From NCBI GenBank assembly GCA_038496675.1, contig CM076671.1, positions 3,496,869 to 3,560,868 on the forward strand: a stretch of 64,000 bases of DNA, in the 5' to 3' direction. The stretch is from Rachycentron canadum (Eukaryota; Chordata; Actinopteri; Carangiformes; Rachycentridae). Shown here piece after piece: positions 1 through 12,960 of this stretch. The position numbers were made by a program, and so were the translations under genes. Position 1 is the stretch's first letter. Every line of letters begins with the position of its first letter. The notes beneath the pieces were generated by a model, which had not been told where the DNA came from, made no database searches, and was given only the letters and a program-made list of their open reading frames with translations.

Positions 1-2630
1 CCGCTGGTTGTAATGCTCCTGTCATGCATCAGTCAGTAGTGCGGCTATCATTACCAGCACAGGGAAGGGCAAAGAGTGTGATTGGTGAGAGTTGACTTAC
101 AGGAAAGTCACAAAGCTGCAGGAGAGCATAAATCTCTTAACTTGCCACTTTTAATGCACCTGTCAAATAAGGTGAATTTGTTCACAATTGATGCACTAAA
201 TAAACACAGCACACCAACACTTTAAAGTATCAGTTTGTTAATCAGACTGTCCTTTTTTCACAGTCGCTTCCTAATTCTCACTCACAGGTAATCAATACTA
301 AAGCTTTCGTCTATTATAATGGAAATATTGTGTTTGTGTGTGCTTCAGGTATTCATTTAAAACCTTTCCACTGCAGTCAAGTGTAAAAATGTGTAAAACT
401 TTTACTAGAACATCTACTAGAATGTTTGCGAGTTCTTTACGATTCATAATCACACTGGTATATATATACGGCTTCTAGGAAATTCCCGTATGCCTGCACT
501 GTGAAGTCCGTCACTTAGAAAAGCTTTTACCCTCTCCCAAATAGTGCTACAAACTTAGTGTAGTAGGATGCTTTACCCAGTGCAGTTGGTGACTGCCTGA
601 ATCATGTTATCCCTTCTGGGTCTATGGTAGCTGTGTGCAGTCGCAGTGTTACAAACCCGTATACTCACCTTAACTCACATTTGTCTCAGCTGCAGCTGAT
701 ACCAGCTGTCCCACATACTCACTGTCCCTGGATAGTTCCTGTACATGCTTAACTGCAGCTCATACCAAAAGCTTGGGAGCTTGGGACTCGTACCATGTGT
801 TCGTGTCACAATGGACTTGTTAACGTTTTAGCTTGTTAGCCTGTCAATATTACTCCTTCTGCTTCTTGACTTTAGAGAAAAGGTTTAGCAGAGTTTTACA
901 ACAATAATGGTTAATGGTTGTTTCTGATTTAAAAGCCATCATTACAGTAAGTTGAATAAAACGTCTTTATTTCAGAATTCATCACCTTTTACGTAGCTTC
1001 ATATTTTGGAATAATTAGAGGAACAGGAGACGAAGGCTTGTCCAGATCGGTTTCAACATACTGTACAGCTGTGCTAATTATACTAAGGTATCGATTTGAA
1101 AATGTTTTACAAAAGAATTTCAACTTTTTTTTTTTTCAATTCATGTCACAGTAACGCCCCTTTATTATAAAATACACACTCATCTTTGATACCTGAAATG
1201 GATACCCTCAGCCGCACATCGTTTTAGCTACAAGGGGCTTCTTACCAAAAGTAAAATCACAAACGAAAGCCTGGAGTAACAAAATTTGCATATGACATTG
1301 TACAGGTCACCCACTTATGAGAGCTACTCTCAAGGGTGGAGGGTTACCCCTAATAAGGGAGATACTGCCTCTTTAGAGGGGAAGCAACCATAAACACATT
1401 TATTACTCTATTAAAGAAAGCGTAGCGAGGATGAAATTCAACAGCCATTTCCATCCCACCATGCTCGGCTGAGAACTCGAGGGTCGTGGCTAATTGGTTG
1501 GTAAATTTGAATGTGCACAGTTTGCTGTAGCCGTCCAGTCTTGAAGAAGACTGACAGGAGTAAACAAGATCAGCAAACAAGGCTGTTCAACTCATGAGGG
1601 GATGTGCTTCAATCACAGAGACGCCTCCCTCTTTGAATTCAGAATTTTGAGAGCTTTGTTCCCTTTTGAAGCTGTAAGACGTATCTTCATTAGTCCAGTT
1701 GGTGTGTAAACTCTGAGCTGGTCAAGTGATACAAGACTGAATCATCTGTGTAGGGGGAGTTGCAAGAAACGTGAGTAACACTGAACAAGTCTGACTTTTC
1801 AGGCAGGGGTGGAGTGCTAATTTCCTCAGCTTGACAGATTTCAGATGGGACCTTGCAAAGTATCTTAAATTGCATCCAGAAAATGTCAAGAATGAGAATT
1901 CCAGTACTTAAGATGCTTCGATTCCTTTAGATGAAGCTGGAGCTATCATCCCATGATGGAGACAAATGACCGCCATTTCCACAGCCATACCCTCCAAACA
2001 TTTGAGCTGCAGATTCCTGTGAAATGATTAGCTTTTCACAGCAGATGGCTATATATGAGTCACCCAGACACTTGTTGCTGACTGTGAAAGTTATTGGATT
2101 TGGCTTCAAATATTAACCATCACCGTGGAAACACGGCCAATTCAAATGACACATTTCACAGATGTTTGCTAACACTTTTTTTTTTTTACCCTTTTGTGGT
2201 CTATGGCCCAGTTTGGCTTCTTTTGTTTAACCCTTTTCTGTGGCTCATTTCTTTGGTATTTCTCAATATGTTTGTATCTGAAAGTGAATTACCTCCTACA
2301 CCAATCGACCAGACAAAAAGAAATCTATTAAAAAAATGTGAGTGTAGGCAAATCCAAACTTGACCCGCCGCCTTGACAGAAATGAAACGATCCCCTCTGA
2401 TCAGTTGTTTACACTACTGCGGACTCTCTCAGATACAATTGGGTGAGAAAATCATACATACTTCCTGCATTCTGATGAGTTGTTATCGGCCAATTATTTT
2501 CCTCCGGCTGTCAACAGAAATGAAGCTGTATTTCTGCAAGCATGGCTAACAACCCACAGGGAGGCCTGTCTGTGGTGTGTGGTAGTGGGGTGTCTGTGTG
2601 TTCTGTGGGGAAGGGTGCACTACACAAGCC
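1..2630. other. unassigned non-coding DNA
   Basis: AT-rich sequence without simple arrays beyond short T runs (about 1127-1135 and 2177-2187). No splice-flanked frame or known repeat was recognised. Three modest minus-strand open frames between about 1350 and 2109 resemble no family I know and lack convincing splice sites. The block is best treated as intergenic or intronic. Confidence 0.6.
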
Positions 2631-2639
2631 AAACAAATA

Positions 2640-3240
2640 GACGGCCTCCTTATTGTACCACCCCACCCCCCCATGTCCACGTTCCTGTTCACATTCCAGC
2701 AGTCTTTTTTACTTTCCTCTTCCTTTTTGTTCCCTGTGCTTCTTCTTCATTTTCCCTTATATTAGTTTCATGGCTCTCTACATGCAGCTCTGCCTCTGGT
2801 ACAGTCTGTTCCTCTTGTTTTTTCTTCAGCTTTCTCTGTCGTCCCCTCATTTACACTGTTCCTGTCCTATCACTACTGTTTTCACAGGCCACTCATGCTG
2901 GTTTTTAGTTTGGTGTCGTCATTTATTTGTCTTTTTTCTCTTCAGTTGTCTCTTTTATACACATATCCACAAAAAAATTGCATATACCAACAAATAAACT
3001 CTCATACACATGCACGATCCATGCAAAGCGCACACAGTCGTCTGTACACATACACACATGCACATAGGGGCAGAATAAACAGGAGCAAGCAACTGACGCA
3101 GTCTCAGACTCTGTGCAAGGGAGTAAAGGCATAACAGGCCAGAAACAATTAAGCACAAAGAGGAGATGGGCCCGCGAGTGAGGGACATTTACATTATTGA
3201 AAAGGACTTTGAGGGGAACAGTGGAAGCTGCATGCCCAGA
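2640..3240. repeat. pyrimidine-rich low-complexity tract followed by degenerate CA-rich DNA
   Basis: From about 2640 to 2960 the plus strand is dominated by C and T. It then becomes ACA/CAC-rich up to the CA array at 3243. Overlapping open frames here (up to 142 codons) come from the lack of purine-containing stop codons and encode Cys/Phe/Leu/Ser-rich strings with no family resemblance, so no gene is called. Confidence 0.7.
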
Positions 3241-3242
3241 AA

Positions 3243-3265
3243 ACACACACACACACACACACACA
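3243..3265. repeat. (CA)n microsatellite
   Basis: Uninterrupted CA dinucleotide array of about 11 units. A short CT array follows at about 3367-3381. Confidence 0.95.
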
Positions 3266-3269
3266 GGAT

Positions 3270-4300
3270 GCCTGCTTCACTGTTGGACATGCCAAATAAT
3301 GATCCCTCCTCTGTCTCAGTCTCTTTCTCCCCCTGGTCTCTTTTTCTCTGTCTACATCTCCATCCTCTCTCTCTCTCTCTATTTGAAATGCTCTCTGGTA
3401 TCATTCAAATCACAATCTAATCTTTACAAATGGCATACCTACAAAACTGAGTGATGCGTCGCTCTGAAACCCGGCGCAAACGCAAGAGGATGTCTATTGT
3501 GCTTGACATTCCCCTCCCTCCTCTGTCGTTTCATCATGTTAAATGTCAAAGCGTGTGTGTTTGTGTTTATGTAAGCACATATATGAATGTGTGCAACTCG
3601 TGTCTTGTGGGGATGTTTATGTGGGAGTAAGTGAGGTCATGGGCATTTTGCATTTCTGTTATTTTTTTTTTCTTTCTTTCTTTTGTGTACCTGACTCTCA
3701 CACCAACAGGCTATAGCTAAAGGAATAGTTCTGCATCAGACACCAAACTCCATGTAAGCTGGTCTGTGTGTGTGTCTACTGGACTCAAGTAGGATGTATT
3801 TGTACGTTAAAACACACGTAAGATGCCATTTTTGGATACATGTGTATCTGAAGTAGAGACATCTCATGTAGAATATGAGTGTCAGTGTGTGGTGGCAAAG
3901 GGGTTGTGTTTAAGTGTGCATGTTTGGGATGAAATGTGCATCTCCTTGAGGATATGTGTGTGAGTGGGGTCTGACTGGGATGGGAGGAGACATGGGACTC
4001 AAGGAAACGGATGGCTAAAGCCAGTTCACAGCCAACCTGCCCCCTGGAGGGGAAGAATTCAGAGCGCTGTTCTTAGCAAGAGCTTGTCAGCTGAGGAAGC
4101 CAAGAGTTCAAAAATCACAAACAATTACATAATCTTTAAGAACACACACACGCACAGAGGCAGAGGGTAAGCCATTTGGGTATTGGTAAGAACTGAAATA
4201 CCAAAGCGCTGTGGGGACAATTTACCACATCAGTGTTTTCAGGAGAATCTGCTGATGTAAATGTTTGTTTTTTTTAGCTTTAATATACTGTTACATTCTT
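3270..4300. other. unassigned DNA with GT-rich stretches
   Basis: Pyrimidine-rich at first (3300-3400), then degenerate GT/TG-rich DNA (about 3550-3960). A phrase at 3718-3731 (CTAAAGGAATAGTT) resembles the end of a percomorph dispersed repeat, but too little follows to call it. No gene seen. Confidence 0.5.
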
Positions 4301-4309
4301 ATCTAGTGT

Positions 4310-4385
4310 GTGCGTGTTGTTCCTCTGCAGTGGCCCACTTACCCTCCAGGGAATCATTAAAGCCTCATCTCACCTTATCTAATTT
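4310..4385 (+). mobile_element. possible 3' tail of an L2-type LINE
   Basis: The stretch around 4340-4380 (AGGGAATCATTAAAGCCTCA, then repeated CT/AT-rich endings) resembles the phrase '(G)GGA(A)TCAATAAAGT(A/T)TCTATCT' that ends many fish L2 and related elements. The match is short and degenerate and no upstream coding part is visible, so this is a weak call. Confidence 0.3.
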
Positions 4386-6586
4386 CTAAAAGCCACAGAA
4401 ATAACATGCTGAATTATTTACATGCCATGTAAATACCTGCTCCTTTCATTTGAATGAAGGAGAAGGTGAGATTCATTCACTTCTTGCCTCGTTTGACTGC
4501 AAAGAAGCGAGACTCGACAGACTCGTGCTAATTTTAGACATAGGGAGGCACTGACCTTTTATTCAGGGAACTCTGATAGTTTCTCTTTTGGTGTCTGCTT
4601 GTTTGTATAACTGCTGGAAGAAAACAAGCTGCAGAATAGCTGGTTGGTGCATGGCTGGCAGTGGGTGGAAGGACAAGGACAAATATATTGTTGATTTTAT
4701 AATTACAGTAATACTTTCTGGAATGAAAATTGATACAAATTAGCAAGTGTCTTTGCGTCAGAAGTCTGATTTCTCTGTGCACTTGAGCTCCAGTGTTTTC
4801 CAGAAACTATTAAAAACACACCACTGTTGCAGTGGGTGATGTGTCTTCACTGTGATGAACACAGGCACCGTGGTTTTGTTTTAATCGATACCATCGCTCT
4901 GTCTGGACACTGTAAATACCCAAGTATCAAAAAAGTATGAATCCACAGCTGAAAACAAATCCAATCTTTACCTCTGTTTGGGTGATGTTTACTGAAAACT
5001 GCAGTGGACAATACTTTTAAAGATGAAAGCATATGAGTGTGTGACTCTTTTAAGCTTTGTGGCTTCAGCCCTGGATAAAGATGGAGGGTATTTGCTTTTT
5101 TCATGGAAAAAGAGATGACAGTGGGCTTCACTGACTCAACCTTATCCTTTAATAATTTGACATAGAACAGTTTTGAATTTGTAATGAATGGTGTAAATGT
5201 TAAGACAAAATATTGCTTTTATATCCATCACTATTAGGTAAGAGCAAGACCAGAGTCCAAGTCAAAGATGGACATAGCATATGTATGAATTGATTTCATG
5301 GGCACTTTGTAGAAAATAGATTATACAATAAAATAAAATTATGATTGGAGCAATTTAAAACCATTTTGTGTATTTTGCTGTCAAGTGGCTTTTATTTGAA
5401 GAAGAAAGCTGTTAAGTAGCACTTAAGAGCATTCAGAAAGTGCGGATCTATTGAGAGCACAACGACCGGAGTGCATGAAAAACAATTTGTGATCCACGTT
5501 TTGTGATACGACAACCAAAATAACAAAAGCTATCATTAAATCTAATGAAGTACCCAGAGAGTTTCGAATGTGAATGCGCATGTTCAGAAGAAAGAAGCAG
5601 TTCCAGAAGGGGTGTCCCTATAAGTTAGTGGTTTTGTTTGGCAAAGTTGGGAGTGAAAATCTTAGAAGCAGACATTGATAGATCCTGACTTTTTGTATAA
5701 ATGCATAAATAAGTAAGTGAGTTTAATTTATCAACCTTTCCAAAATTCCTTTTATATTCCTATTTATATCCCAGACAAGTCCTTTAACAGAAGACCACGA
5801 TTAAACACAGATCTCAAACAACATAATGCTCCACAGTACATCAAAGTGAAATTGAAATTTCCCATGGTACAGCCTATTAGGGTCTTTCAGTAGACCCTCC
5901 CTCCCCACTTCTTTCCAATCCCACACCTTCAGTTTATAATAGAGGTTATGTTATTGTTGCATTAATATTTTTCAAACATCAGAAAACTCCCACCAGAGCA
6001 ACAGATAAATACAGCCGGTTTCTTGATGAATCTGTGGAGTGACCCTTTTTATACAAATGACCCATCTGCATGACTATGTATTTAACGATTTCCTTTAGGA
6101 CTGGCATTGGACAGTGCTCTCTATTGCAGTCCTTGCTGTTGTTGCTGCTGGCATTAACTCCAAGCAAACTCCTCCTGCATCCTCACAGGCATTCAGCTGA
6201 GGAATAATAAAAGTCAGCGCCATAATAAATTGCCTCACTGTACCAGAAACGCCAGAGTAAGACAAGAAAAAATGGTAGGAGGGCCCTGTGGTAAATATCG
6301 AAGGAGAGCTTCAATATTTTTTTTCATTATACAACAGCCGCTCGGTACTTAGCACTTGGCGTGGGTCTAACTGCTTGTGTGAAGATATAGTGTGTGTGGC
6401 ATAGATAATTCAACCCCAAGTGATTTCCTCAGCTGTGCACAGGTAGCTTTTGAACCCCATCACCCCAGCCTGATCTACCTCCTCTCTGCTGCCTGTGGAA
6501 ATAATTCCTCCATTTCTTTGTGCCTCCTTTAAGCAAAAATGGCAGCACAAGTCTGAAGTCTGATGCTGCTGTTGCACATGTATTGA
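4386..6586. other. unassigned non-coding DNA
   Basis: AT-rich, low in repeats. I see no splice-flanked open frame, RNA gene or recognised transposon. Confidence 0.6.
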
Positions 6587-6612
6587 TTTTTTTTTTTTTT
6601 TTTTTTTTTTTT
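6587..6612. repeat. poly-T run at edge of assembly gap
   Basis: 26 consecutive T bases directly abut the run of N. Homopolymer and CA arrays on the two sides probably explain why the assembly broke here. Confidence 0.95.
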
Positions 6613-6951
6613 NNNNNNNNNNNNNNNNNNNNNNNNNNNNNNNNNNNNNNNNNNNNNNNNNNNNNNNNNNNNNNNNNNNNNNNNNNNNNNNNNNNNNNNN
6701 NNNNNNNNNNNNNNNNNNNNNNNNNNNNNNNNNNNNNNNNNNNNNNNNNNNNNNNNNNNNNNNNNNNNNNNNNNNNNNNNNNNNNNNNNNNNNNNNNNNN
6801 NNNNNNNNNNNNNNNNNNNNNNNNNNNNNNNNNNNNNNNNNNNNNNNNNNNNNNNNNNNNNNNNNNNNNNNNNNNNNNNNNNNNNNNNNNNNNNNNNNNN
6901 NNNNNNNNNNNNNNNNNNNNNNNNNNNNNNNNNNNNNNNNNNNNNNNNNNN
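6613..6951. other. assembly gap (N run)
   Basis: 339 undetermined bases between a T run and a CA array. Reading frames crossing it are meaningless. Its true length and content are unknown. Confidence 1.

Positions 6952-7006
<55 letters not shown>
6952..7006. repeat. (CA)n microsatellite
   Basis: At least 27 uninterrupted AC units, starting at the gap edge, so the full array may be longer. Confidence 0.97.
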
Positions 7007-7010
<4 letters not shown>

Positions 7011-7141
7011 TCTCATTCAGATTCTCAGCTGCCTTCCTCCACCACAGTGTTGTTGCTGGGAGTGGCTTGCTGAAATATCACCTTGAGTCTTGCCATTTCC
7101 CAACCTCATTTACTTTATTACAGCAAGTGTCTGCAATGAGT

Positions 7142-7152
7142 GGGGGGGGGGG
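7142..7152. repeat. G homopolymer
   Basis: Eleven consecutive G. Confidence 0.9.
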
Positions 7153-7188
7153 AACAAATGGGAGAAATAGAACTGAAGATGGAAAAAA

Positions 7189-7190
<2 letters not shown>

Positions 7191-7226
<36 letters not shown>
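7191..7226. repeat. (AC)n microsatellite
   Basis: About 18 AC units directly in front of a dispersed repeat that commonly sits next to CA arrays in fish. Confidence 0.97.
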
Positions 7227-7228
<2 letters not shown>

Positions 7229-7425
7229 CCTGGGGACTCACACAAACCTTAACCATACTTGCCTAACCCTAACCTTAAAACACGTCTTCACCTTAAAATT
7301 TAATGATTTATGTTATGGTGACTTGCTTTTTTCCCCCATAAGAAACACAAGTCCCAACATTATGACTGTGTAAACAGATTTTGGTCCCCACAACATGAGT
7401 AATACCTGGACCACACACACATTCT
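7227..7425. repeat. percomorph dispersed repeat of the 'GTCCCCAC' type
   Basis: Phrases in order: CCTGGGGACTCACACAAACC, TAACCCTAACCTTAA, AAGTCCCAACATTATGACTG and TTTTGGTCCCCACAAC, followed by more CA-rich DNA. From memory this order is characteristic of a very abundant fish repeat that is usually flanked by CA/TG arrays and contains internal TAACCCTAACC-like segments. It encodes nothing visible. Its class (SINE, MITE or satellite-like) is not settled by this sequence. Confidence 0.6.
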
Positions 7426-7429
7426 TGTG

Positions 7430-9300
7430 CACACACAGACCACTATAATCAGTCTCGAGGGGGACTCCGTGCTAACGTGGAGGAGAGAGAGGGGAGATAA
7501 ATAGAATGAGAAGGGGAGTGTGGTCTGTTTGTATGAATGTATGAGGGCGGATGGAGTGTGTGCGTAGGGCTCCACAGGAGGGATGGTGTGGGTAGGTTGG
7601 GGGTCTTTAAGCACCAGTAGTACGAGCCTGAAGGAAATGACATTGCAGGGGTTGCCACAGCAGTGGAGGAGGTGCTTTCTCCCTGGCCTCAGTCTCTCTC
7701 CTTTAGTCATCCATCACTCACTTGCTGGTGCAATCTTCCATCTATCCTTTTTCCTCTACTTGCTCTCTATCCATGTTCCTCTCTCATCTCCATGTGTCTC
7801 TTTATCCCCTCGTTGCACTCCTTGTCCTCTCCCTTCGTCATTTCCCTGCCGATGTCTGGCAGAGTTCTCTATAAACATGCCAGGGACAGTCCTGTTCTAA
7901 ATTATCTTTCTTCATCTGAAACGGCTGTGATGATTGCATTCTCACACTTCATTGTAAAAAAACAAAGTTAAAAAGAATAAAATAAAATAAGGACAGCAGA
8001 TAGTCTCTGTACAGTGTAGCCCATTTGTGGGCCGCTGTTGGGAATCTGAATTGCCTGTCAAGCAGGGGACTTTTGAGCTTGGAGACAAGACACAATGGAG
8101 CTGTTTTGATGGGGGAGATACAAAACAGAAGACCATTCTACACAATACCGCACAGTCATTATGATGTCATGACTCATCACTTGGCGCCCTGCGTCATGTT
8201 GCAACAAACATGCGCACGCTTACACACACACACAAAAACGCTCTCACACACAGGATGTGGCCCACGTAAATTATAGCTTGATGGTACAAATCAAATGCAA
8301 ATTGCATACACAAACAGAGGGAAACTGAGTGGATGTTAATGATATGACAGTCAAATGTGTTTTGAAATGTCGTTTGGCAAATACCAATTAAAGGGCAAAA
8401 AGAGCAACAATGTGGAGAGCTTTTTGTGTTCAAATGATGCTGACAAAATATTTTATGCTGGCATATATCTTTGATGGTTTCTCTCTATTTATAACAAGAA
8501 ATCATCCAAATGCCTCGGCCAGGTTTGAAATAGTCCTTTGTGTTTTGCAGCAGAGGGATCATTTACATATGCATTCATGGCATTTACTCTCACAGTGGCG
8601 AATGATTAGAGGATAGCAATTTAAAATAGGATTTTTTTCCTATATATTAGCTTAATCTTCAGGCCTGTACCAGCGGTGAATATTCATGTATATAAGCATA
8701 ACCAGAAGCATATCTTGGAAAAAACTTTCTAGATAAATAATGTTGAAATTGCGATAGTTTTGTGTGGAAAGAAAATACCAATTTAGCTCCCATTTGGTAA
8801 TATCGTGACATATTTAAGACTCCAATCGTTTCCACATGTATTCATGGTGTGACAGTGCTCCCCATGATGTCCTGAGTCAATGATCTGAAAAGAACTGGAA
8901 GGTTTCAGGCTACTGCTCTGTCTCTGCCAGCTGTCAGTCATGTACCCTTGACTTTATAGAGCGAGCTGCTAGCTACTTGTCTGTAATTATGCCTTTAGCT
9001 AAATTGATTGCATGAAGATTCACGCACATTTTTTTTTAAATATTAAAATGCTTTCATCAATTGCAAACAACCAGACAACAGATTACTTTTCTTGTTTGAA
9101 CTTGAACCCTAATTAGCTATAACTGACTAAATTTTCCAGTGACAGTTGCTACTGTGACTAAATAATTAACGTTTTGGTTTATAACAATTTGAACAGATTC
9201 TTTTAACCATGTGGAGGCTGCAAAACATGCTGCAAAGACAAGATTCATAGCCACACAATCCCTAAGACGTTTTCATGGCTAATATGTGACAGTTTGTCTA
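7430..9300. other. unassigned DNA with purine- and pyrimidine-rich tracts
   Basis: 7475-7520 is purine-rich and 7675-7855 is pyrimidine-rich on the plus strand, producing spurious overlapping frames. 8216-8255 is CA-rich. 8300-8640 is unique AT-rich DNA. An AP-1-type TGACTCA lies at 8170-8176, unsupported by other evidence. No gene seen. Confidence 0.55.
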
Positions 9301-9304
9301 TCTC

Positions 9305-9470
9305 AGGCGTCTAGTACAAGGCAACATTATTATTCATCTGAACCGTGGCAAACGTCTAGTGTTCAGTCAGCTTTGGAAATATTTGCCCCTGCAGCTGCTA
9401 AATGCTGAACTACGTTCACCACAGAGGAGCTAACTTTGTCCGACTGCTGTTTGGGTCTGGGTCGGTTGTG
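9305..9470 (+). repeat. dispersed repeat fragment ('CAGCTGCTAAATGCT' type)
   Basis: The run TGCAGCTGCTAAATGCTGAA, then ACGTTCACCAC, GAGCTAACTTTGTC and CTGCTGTTTGGGTCTGGG matches, with scattered changes, a phrase order I associate with a common percomorph dispersed repeat. No coding content. Boundaries are approximate. Confidence 0.45.
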
Positions 9471-9552
9471 GTAAAGTAGCTTTATTTAAGTAAAACACGC
9501 TTTAGTAAAAAGCACAATTTTCTCACAACGCGAATCAGTATGATCTATTTCG

Positions 9553-9592
<40 letters not shown>
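9553..9592. repeat. (TA)n(TG)n microsatellite
   Basis: Short TA stretch followed by about 16 TG units. Confidence 0.95.
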
Positions 9593-9594
<2 letters not shown>

Positions 9595-9599
9595 TCGCA

Positions 9600-10435
9600 T
9601 GCTGCTCACTCCTAAATCAGTGAGCAAGGCCATCTTATTTTAGAGAAAAGAAAAAACTCTTTAAATCTTTTGAAGCAGCAGGGGAGGGTCACACACACTC
9701 GCAGCATTGCAGCTTGAAGCCAGGAGGCATCACTGACATTTTGGGGATAAAGGTCTTGATGAAACCTTGCCGTTTCACACACACTCACATTGGCCCTGTG
9801 AATAAATGTAAAGTGAGAGCAGCGCCACTTTCTCTGTAACCCAAATCCCGCCCAAATCCCGGCGTGAAAACATTTGTGTTTGACATGGCACGGCTGGCTT
9901 ACCGATCAATACGACGAGAATCTGCAAATCCTGAACTTTCCCTTTTCCTGTAATGCTCCCTGCTCTGCCGGAAAGCTAGGTGAACTCTGCTTCCACCGTG
10001 TCTTTTTCGCTCCACATTATCACAGTGTACTCTTGACTCATCTAGGCCAACTGGCAGAATAATAAGCAGAGGGGGATAATTGGTGGGACTTTAAGGGAAC
10101 TGAAACTACATTGTTGTATTAGTGCCACTTTCGCTCACTTAGATGAAGAAACACTGCCAGTGATTAAGCTTCTGGTGGATATGTGTGTGTTTTCCTATGT
10201 GTGTGCTCCTTAGCTCCATTCGGAGCCGGTAGCAGAGCCTTAAATTATACATATGTTCTCATTCCATTACCAGTGGCACCTACTAAAGGCTTCCCAGCAT
10301 TTCCATTACCAAAATGAGGGGATGCACGCACTCACTGACGTGTGCGCATGCTTAAGCAGGACAGTGTTAAGTTGAACTTGAGTTTTTACTCATGCACTTA
10401 CAGTCACAATTCTGAGCAAAGTTCAGGAAATAGTA
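9600..10435. other. unassigned non-coding DNA
   Basis: Unique sequence. A 62-codon plus-strand frame at 9874-10062 lacks family resemblance and convincing splice signals. Nothing else recognised. Confidence 0.5.
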
Positions 10436-10439
10436 TTGG

Positions 10440-10670
10440 TTTTAACAGACTCTAGTTCTCCTGTGACCAAACAGTTGCCAGTTCAGATCCTCAGACAGGC
10501 TTGCAAAATCCGGATGGGGAGAATGAATGATTAATGCTCTGTCCTCCCTGAACAACTGCTAGTGAGATGCCATTGAGGAAGGCATTTAATCCTCTTCTCC
10601 AGTAGAGCCCCTCAAAGGCCAGTGGCAGTGGGCTGCAGTTGAACTGGGCAGCTCCCAGTATACGTGAGCA
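10440..10670 (+). mobile_element. tRNA-related SINE, degraded copy
   Basis: Contains a box-B-like GTTCAGATCC at 10481-10490 after GTGACCAAACAGTTGCCA, then CAACTGCTAGTGAGATGCCA, TTGAGGAAGGCATTTAATCC, CTCCAGTAGAGC and GGCAGCTCCCAGTATA. This order matches a percomorph SINE-like repeat in which a 'TTGAGCAAGGCA(C)TTAACCC' segment follows the tRNA-like head. Diverged and without an A tail. Class inferred from phrase order. Confidence 0.6.
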
Positions 10671-10679
10671 AACTCAACT

Positions 10680-12955
10680 AGGGGGAAGAAAAAAACAAAA
10701 CAAAAAAAAAACCCAAAACGTTATTTTCTCGTGGCGTGAATGTACAATGTGAATAATTTACAGACATGATATGATTCCGTTCATCCAAAGTCTCACATGA
10801 TGCTAGCATGCATCTGTTATGGGAGATAAAGATCATATAATCTCTTGCGCATGCATTTGCATGCTGCAGTAGCATACATAAGATAATAAGACCACTTTAA
10901 CATTCAACATACAACATTAGAAGATCATACATCACATGCTTAGAGGTGTTAAGTGGTGATATTATTACTGTTTCAATAGTCGTTAGCAAATTAGGTATGT
11001 GCTGTGCAAAGCTGAATTCTAGCCTTTATTTTTTCTTGTTACCATAAATAGTTTTCACTAATATTTGAGACAGTTGTATGAGACACGTTGGAGACACGTC
11101 TTCCATTTCAGCTGTACTCTTCTCTCCTTCGCCCCATCCCACTCCACCCAGCTGGACGCCACATCTTAAACCTTCTCCGGTAAACACTGGTACCTTGCTG
11201 TGGTTTCCACTCATCAGCTTTCAGATCAGATCAGAGTGACGGGCTCTGAGGAGAGGTGTTATCAGACAGCTGAACGGAGAGGCCCGCTCGGCCGGCGCTG
11301 CAGTCGTTTCAGCCCGACAACGAGCTGAGACAACATCAGACAAGGATTAAATCAACAAACCACACTGACCCAGGGTGACCAGGCAGGCTACTTACAACTC
11401 TGTGGAGAGAGGAGTATTTAGCCTGTTGGGGAGGAGACGCAGAGGAGAAAGGAGTGAGAGCGAGAGAGGGGAAAGCAGGATAAATGAATGAATGAAGGGA
11501 GGTACATTCAAGGAGACAGCTTTGCAAAAAGGTTCTGGAAGCAGCCATTTCCAATATATCTGTGATTCATGAAAGGAATATGGAATAATGAATGAGTAAT
11601 GTGCCAGTGGAATAGTGCCCATGAGCCAATGGTATGTACGTATATTTTATGTTTTACGCTGCTAGGCATGACTCTGACTCTTCGATATCACTGCAGTAAT
11701 AACTATAATGTGACCCAGTTAGGACAGTGACAATCCAGTAAAGTTGGTTTGTATACAGCAGTGTAGGCTTTTTCAGGTGCAGTATTCATGTCAGCTGCAT
11801 TTATGTGAAGAGCGTCCAGTGGGATGGACATGCTTGCAGCCTTAGGACTGGGCTTCAAGCCAGTGTCTTTGGGTTGGGATGACAGAAAATTTGGGATACG
11901 TTTCTTAATTTGTGAAGATATGCTTTAAAAAACACCCACATTTTGATCTTGTATAATACATAACTTTTCACCTTGAGGCAGCAGTTGTATTCCGATGTCT
12001 GAAACTCGCCTTGATGAGCTACTTAATGAACTCACAACTAGTTGACCTTGTCATTTTTGTTCCTCCTTCAGTGCCAAAACAAGAAAGAAATTTAAACAAA
12101 TTACGCTGCTGATGTCAAAGTGTTACATAAACGATCCTCGGCTGTTGTGCATTTAGCTCTTCATTTTTCTTAAGCAGCATATCCACAAGGCATCTTTTAC
12201 TGGCAGGAAAGCACTAAGGGGGCCATGGGAACAAGTGCATGGATGGAGAAAAAAAAAAAAAAACCAACACTCAGAGGTACTTTTATGCTCTGGGTAAAAT
12301 ACAATAATGTTTGCTAGCTGGCTTGCATAGACAGCACTATGCTACCACAGGGAAATGCACATAGAAACTTACTGGGAAGATTTGGCATTCAGCTAAGGAG
12401 CTGTCATACAATGTGCTTTGCTAATGCTTATTATATTCACAAGTATTTATCATTGTGTCAAATTGCACGATACTTGTCTTCTTCGATACTGCAGCTTTAA
12501 TATCTCCATGATGTTAATGTGCAGATACACTCAATAAATTGTTGGATTTGTATTCGGGACTAGAACTAGGATTAGCACGAAGAGTCAGAATTGTCAGAAG
12601 AATGACAAATAAAAAGGCCAAAAACTTTGAAAAAAGACAATGAAGCTCAGCGAGCTGTATCCATTTTCTCTAGCTTGCAGTGCAGAGGAGCAGCTCAGCT
12701 CTTGTTTACCTCAATCATAGGATTTGTGCGTTCACTATTGCACCAAAATGTACTTTTGTTGTATCTTTTTCTTCATCTCTTTTGAATAAACCACTGCATA
12801 AATGAGCGAGGCAAATTGTTATTTGGTAGCTGCACATTACACACAAGAGAATTCATTTTTTCTCTCAGGACTTTGTGACTTTCCCTGTGAATGAAATTGT
12901 ATAATATAGCTGTTGTTCAGAATGTTGTTTAGTTATTGAATATGTTCCTTTTTTG
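10680..12955. other. unassigned non-coding DNA
   Basis: A-rich start (10686-10710), a purine-rich stretch at 11400-11480, and a poly-A run at 12249-12263. No splice-flanked frames or recognised repeats. Confidence 0.55.
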
Positions 12956-12960
12956 ACTGT

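Noticed and set aside
1350..2109. Three consecutive minus-strand frames of 60-76 codons
   Set aside because: They lie in different frames or are separated by stops, with no recognised domain and no good splice sites.
2480..2997. Overlapping plus-strand frames up to 142 codons
   Set aside because: They arise from pyrimidine-rich composition; no domain or conserved motif.
4321..4378. Acceptor-like CCTCTGCAG with short open frame
   Set aside because: No donor before the stop, and the sequence fits a LINE tail better.
6410..7086. Open frames of 160-197 codons across 6410-7086
   Set aside because: Most of each frame is N, and the remainder is poly-T and CA-repeat translation.
7257..7280. Telomere-like CCTAACCCTAACCTTAA
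   Set aside because: It is an internal phrase of a known dispersed fish repeat and not a telomeric array.
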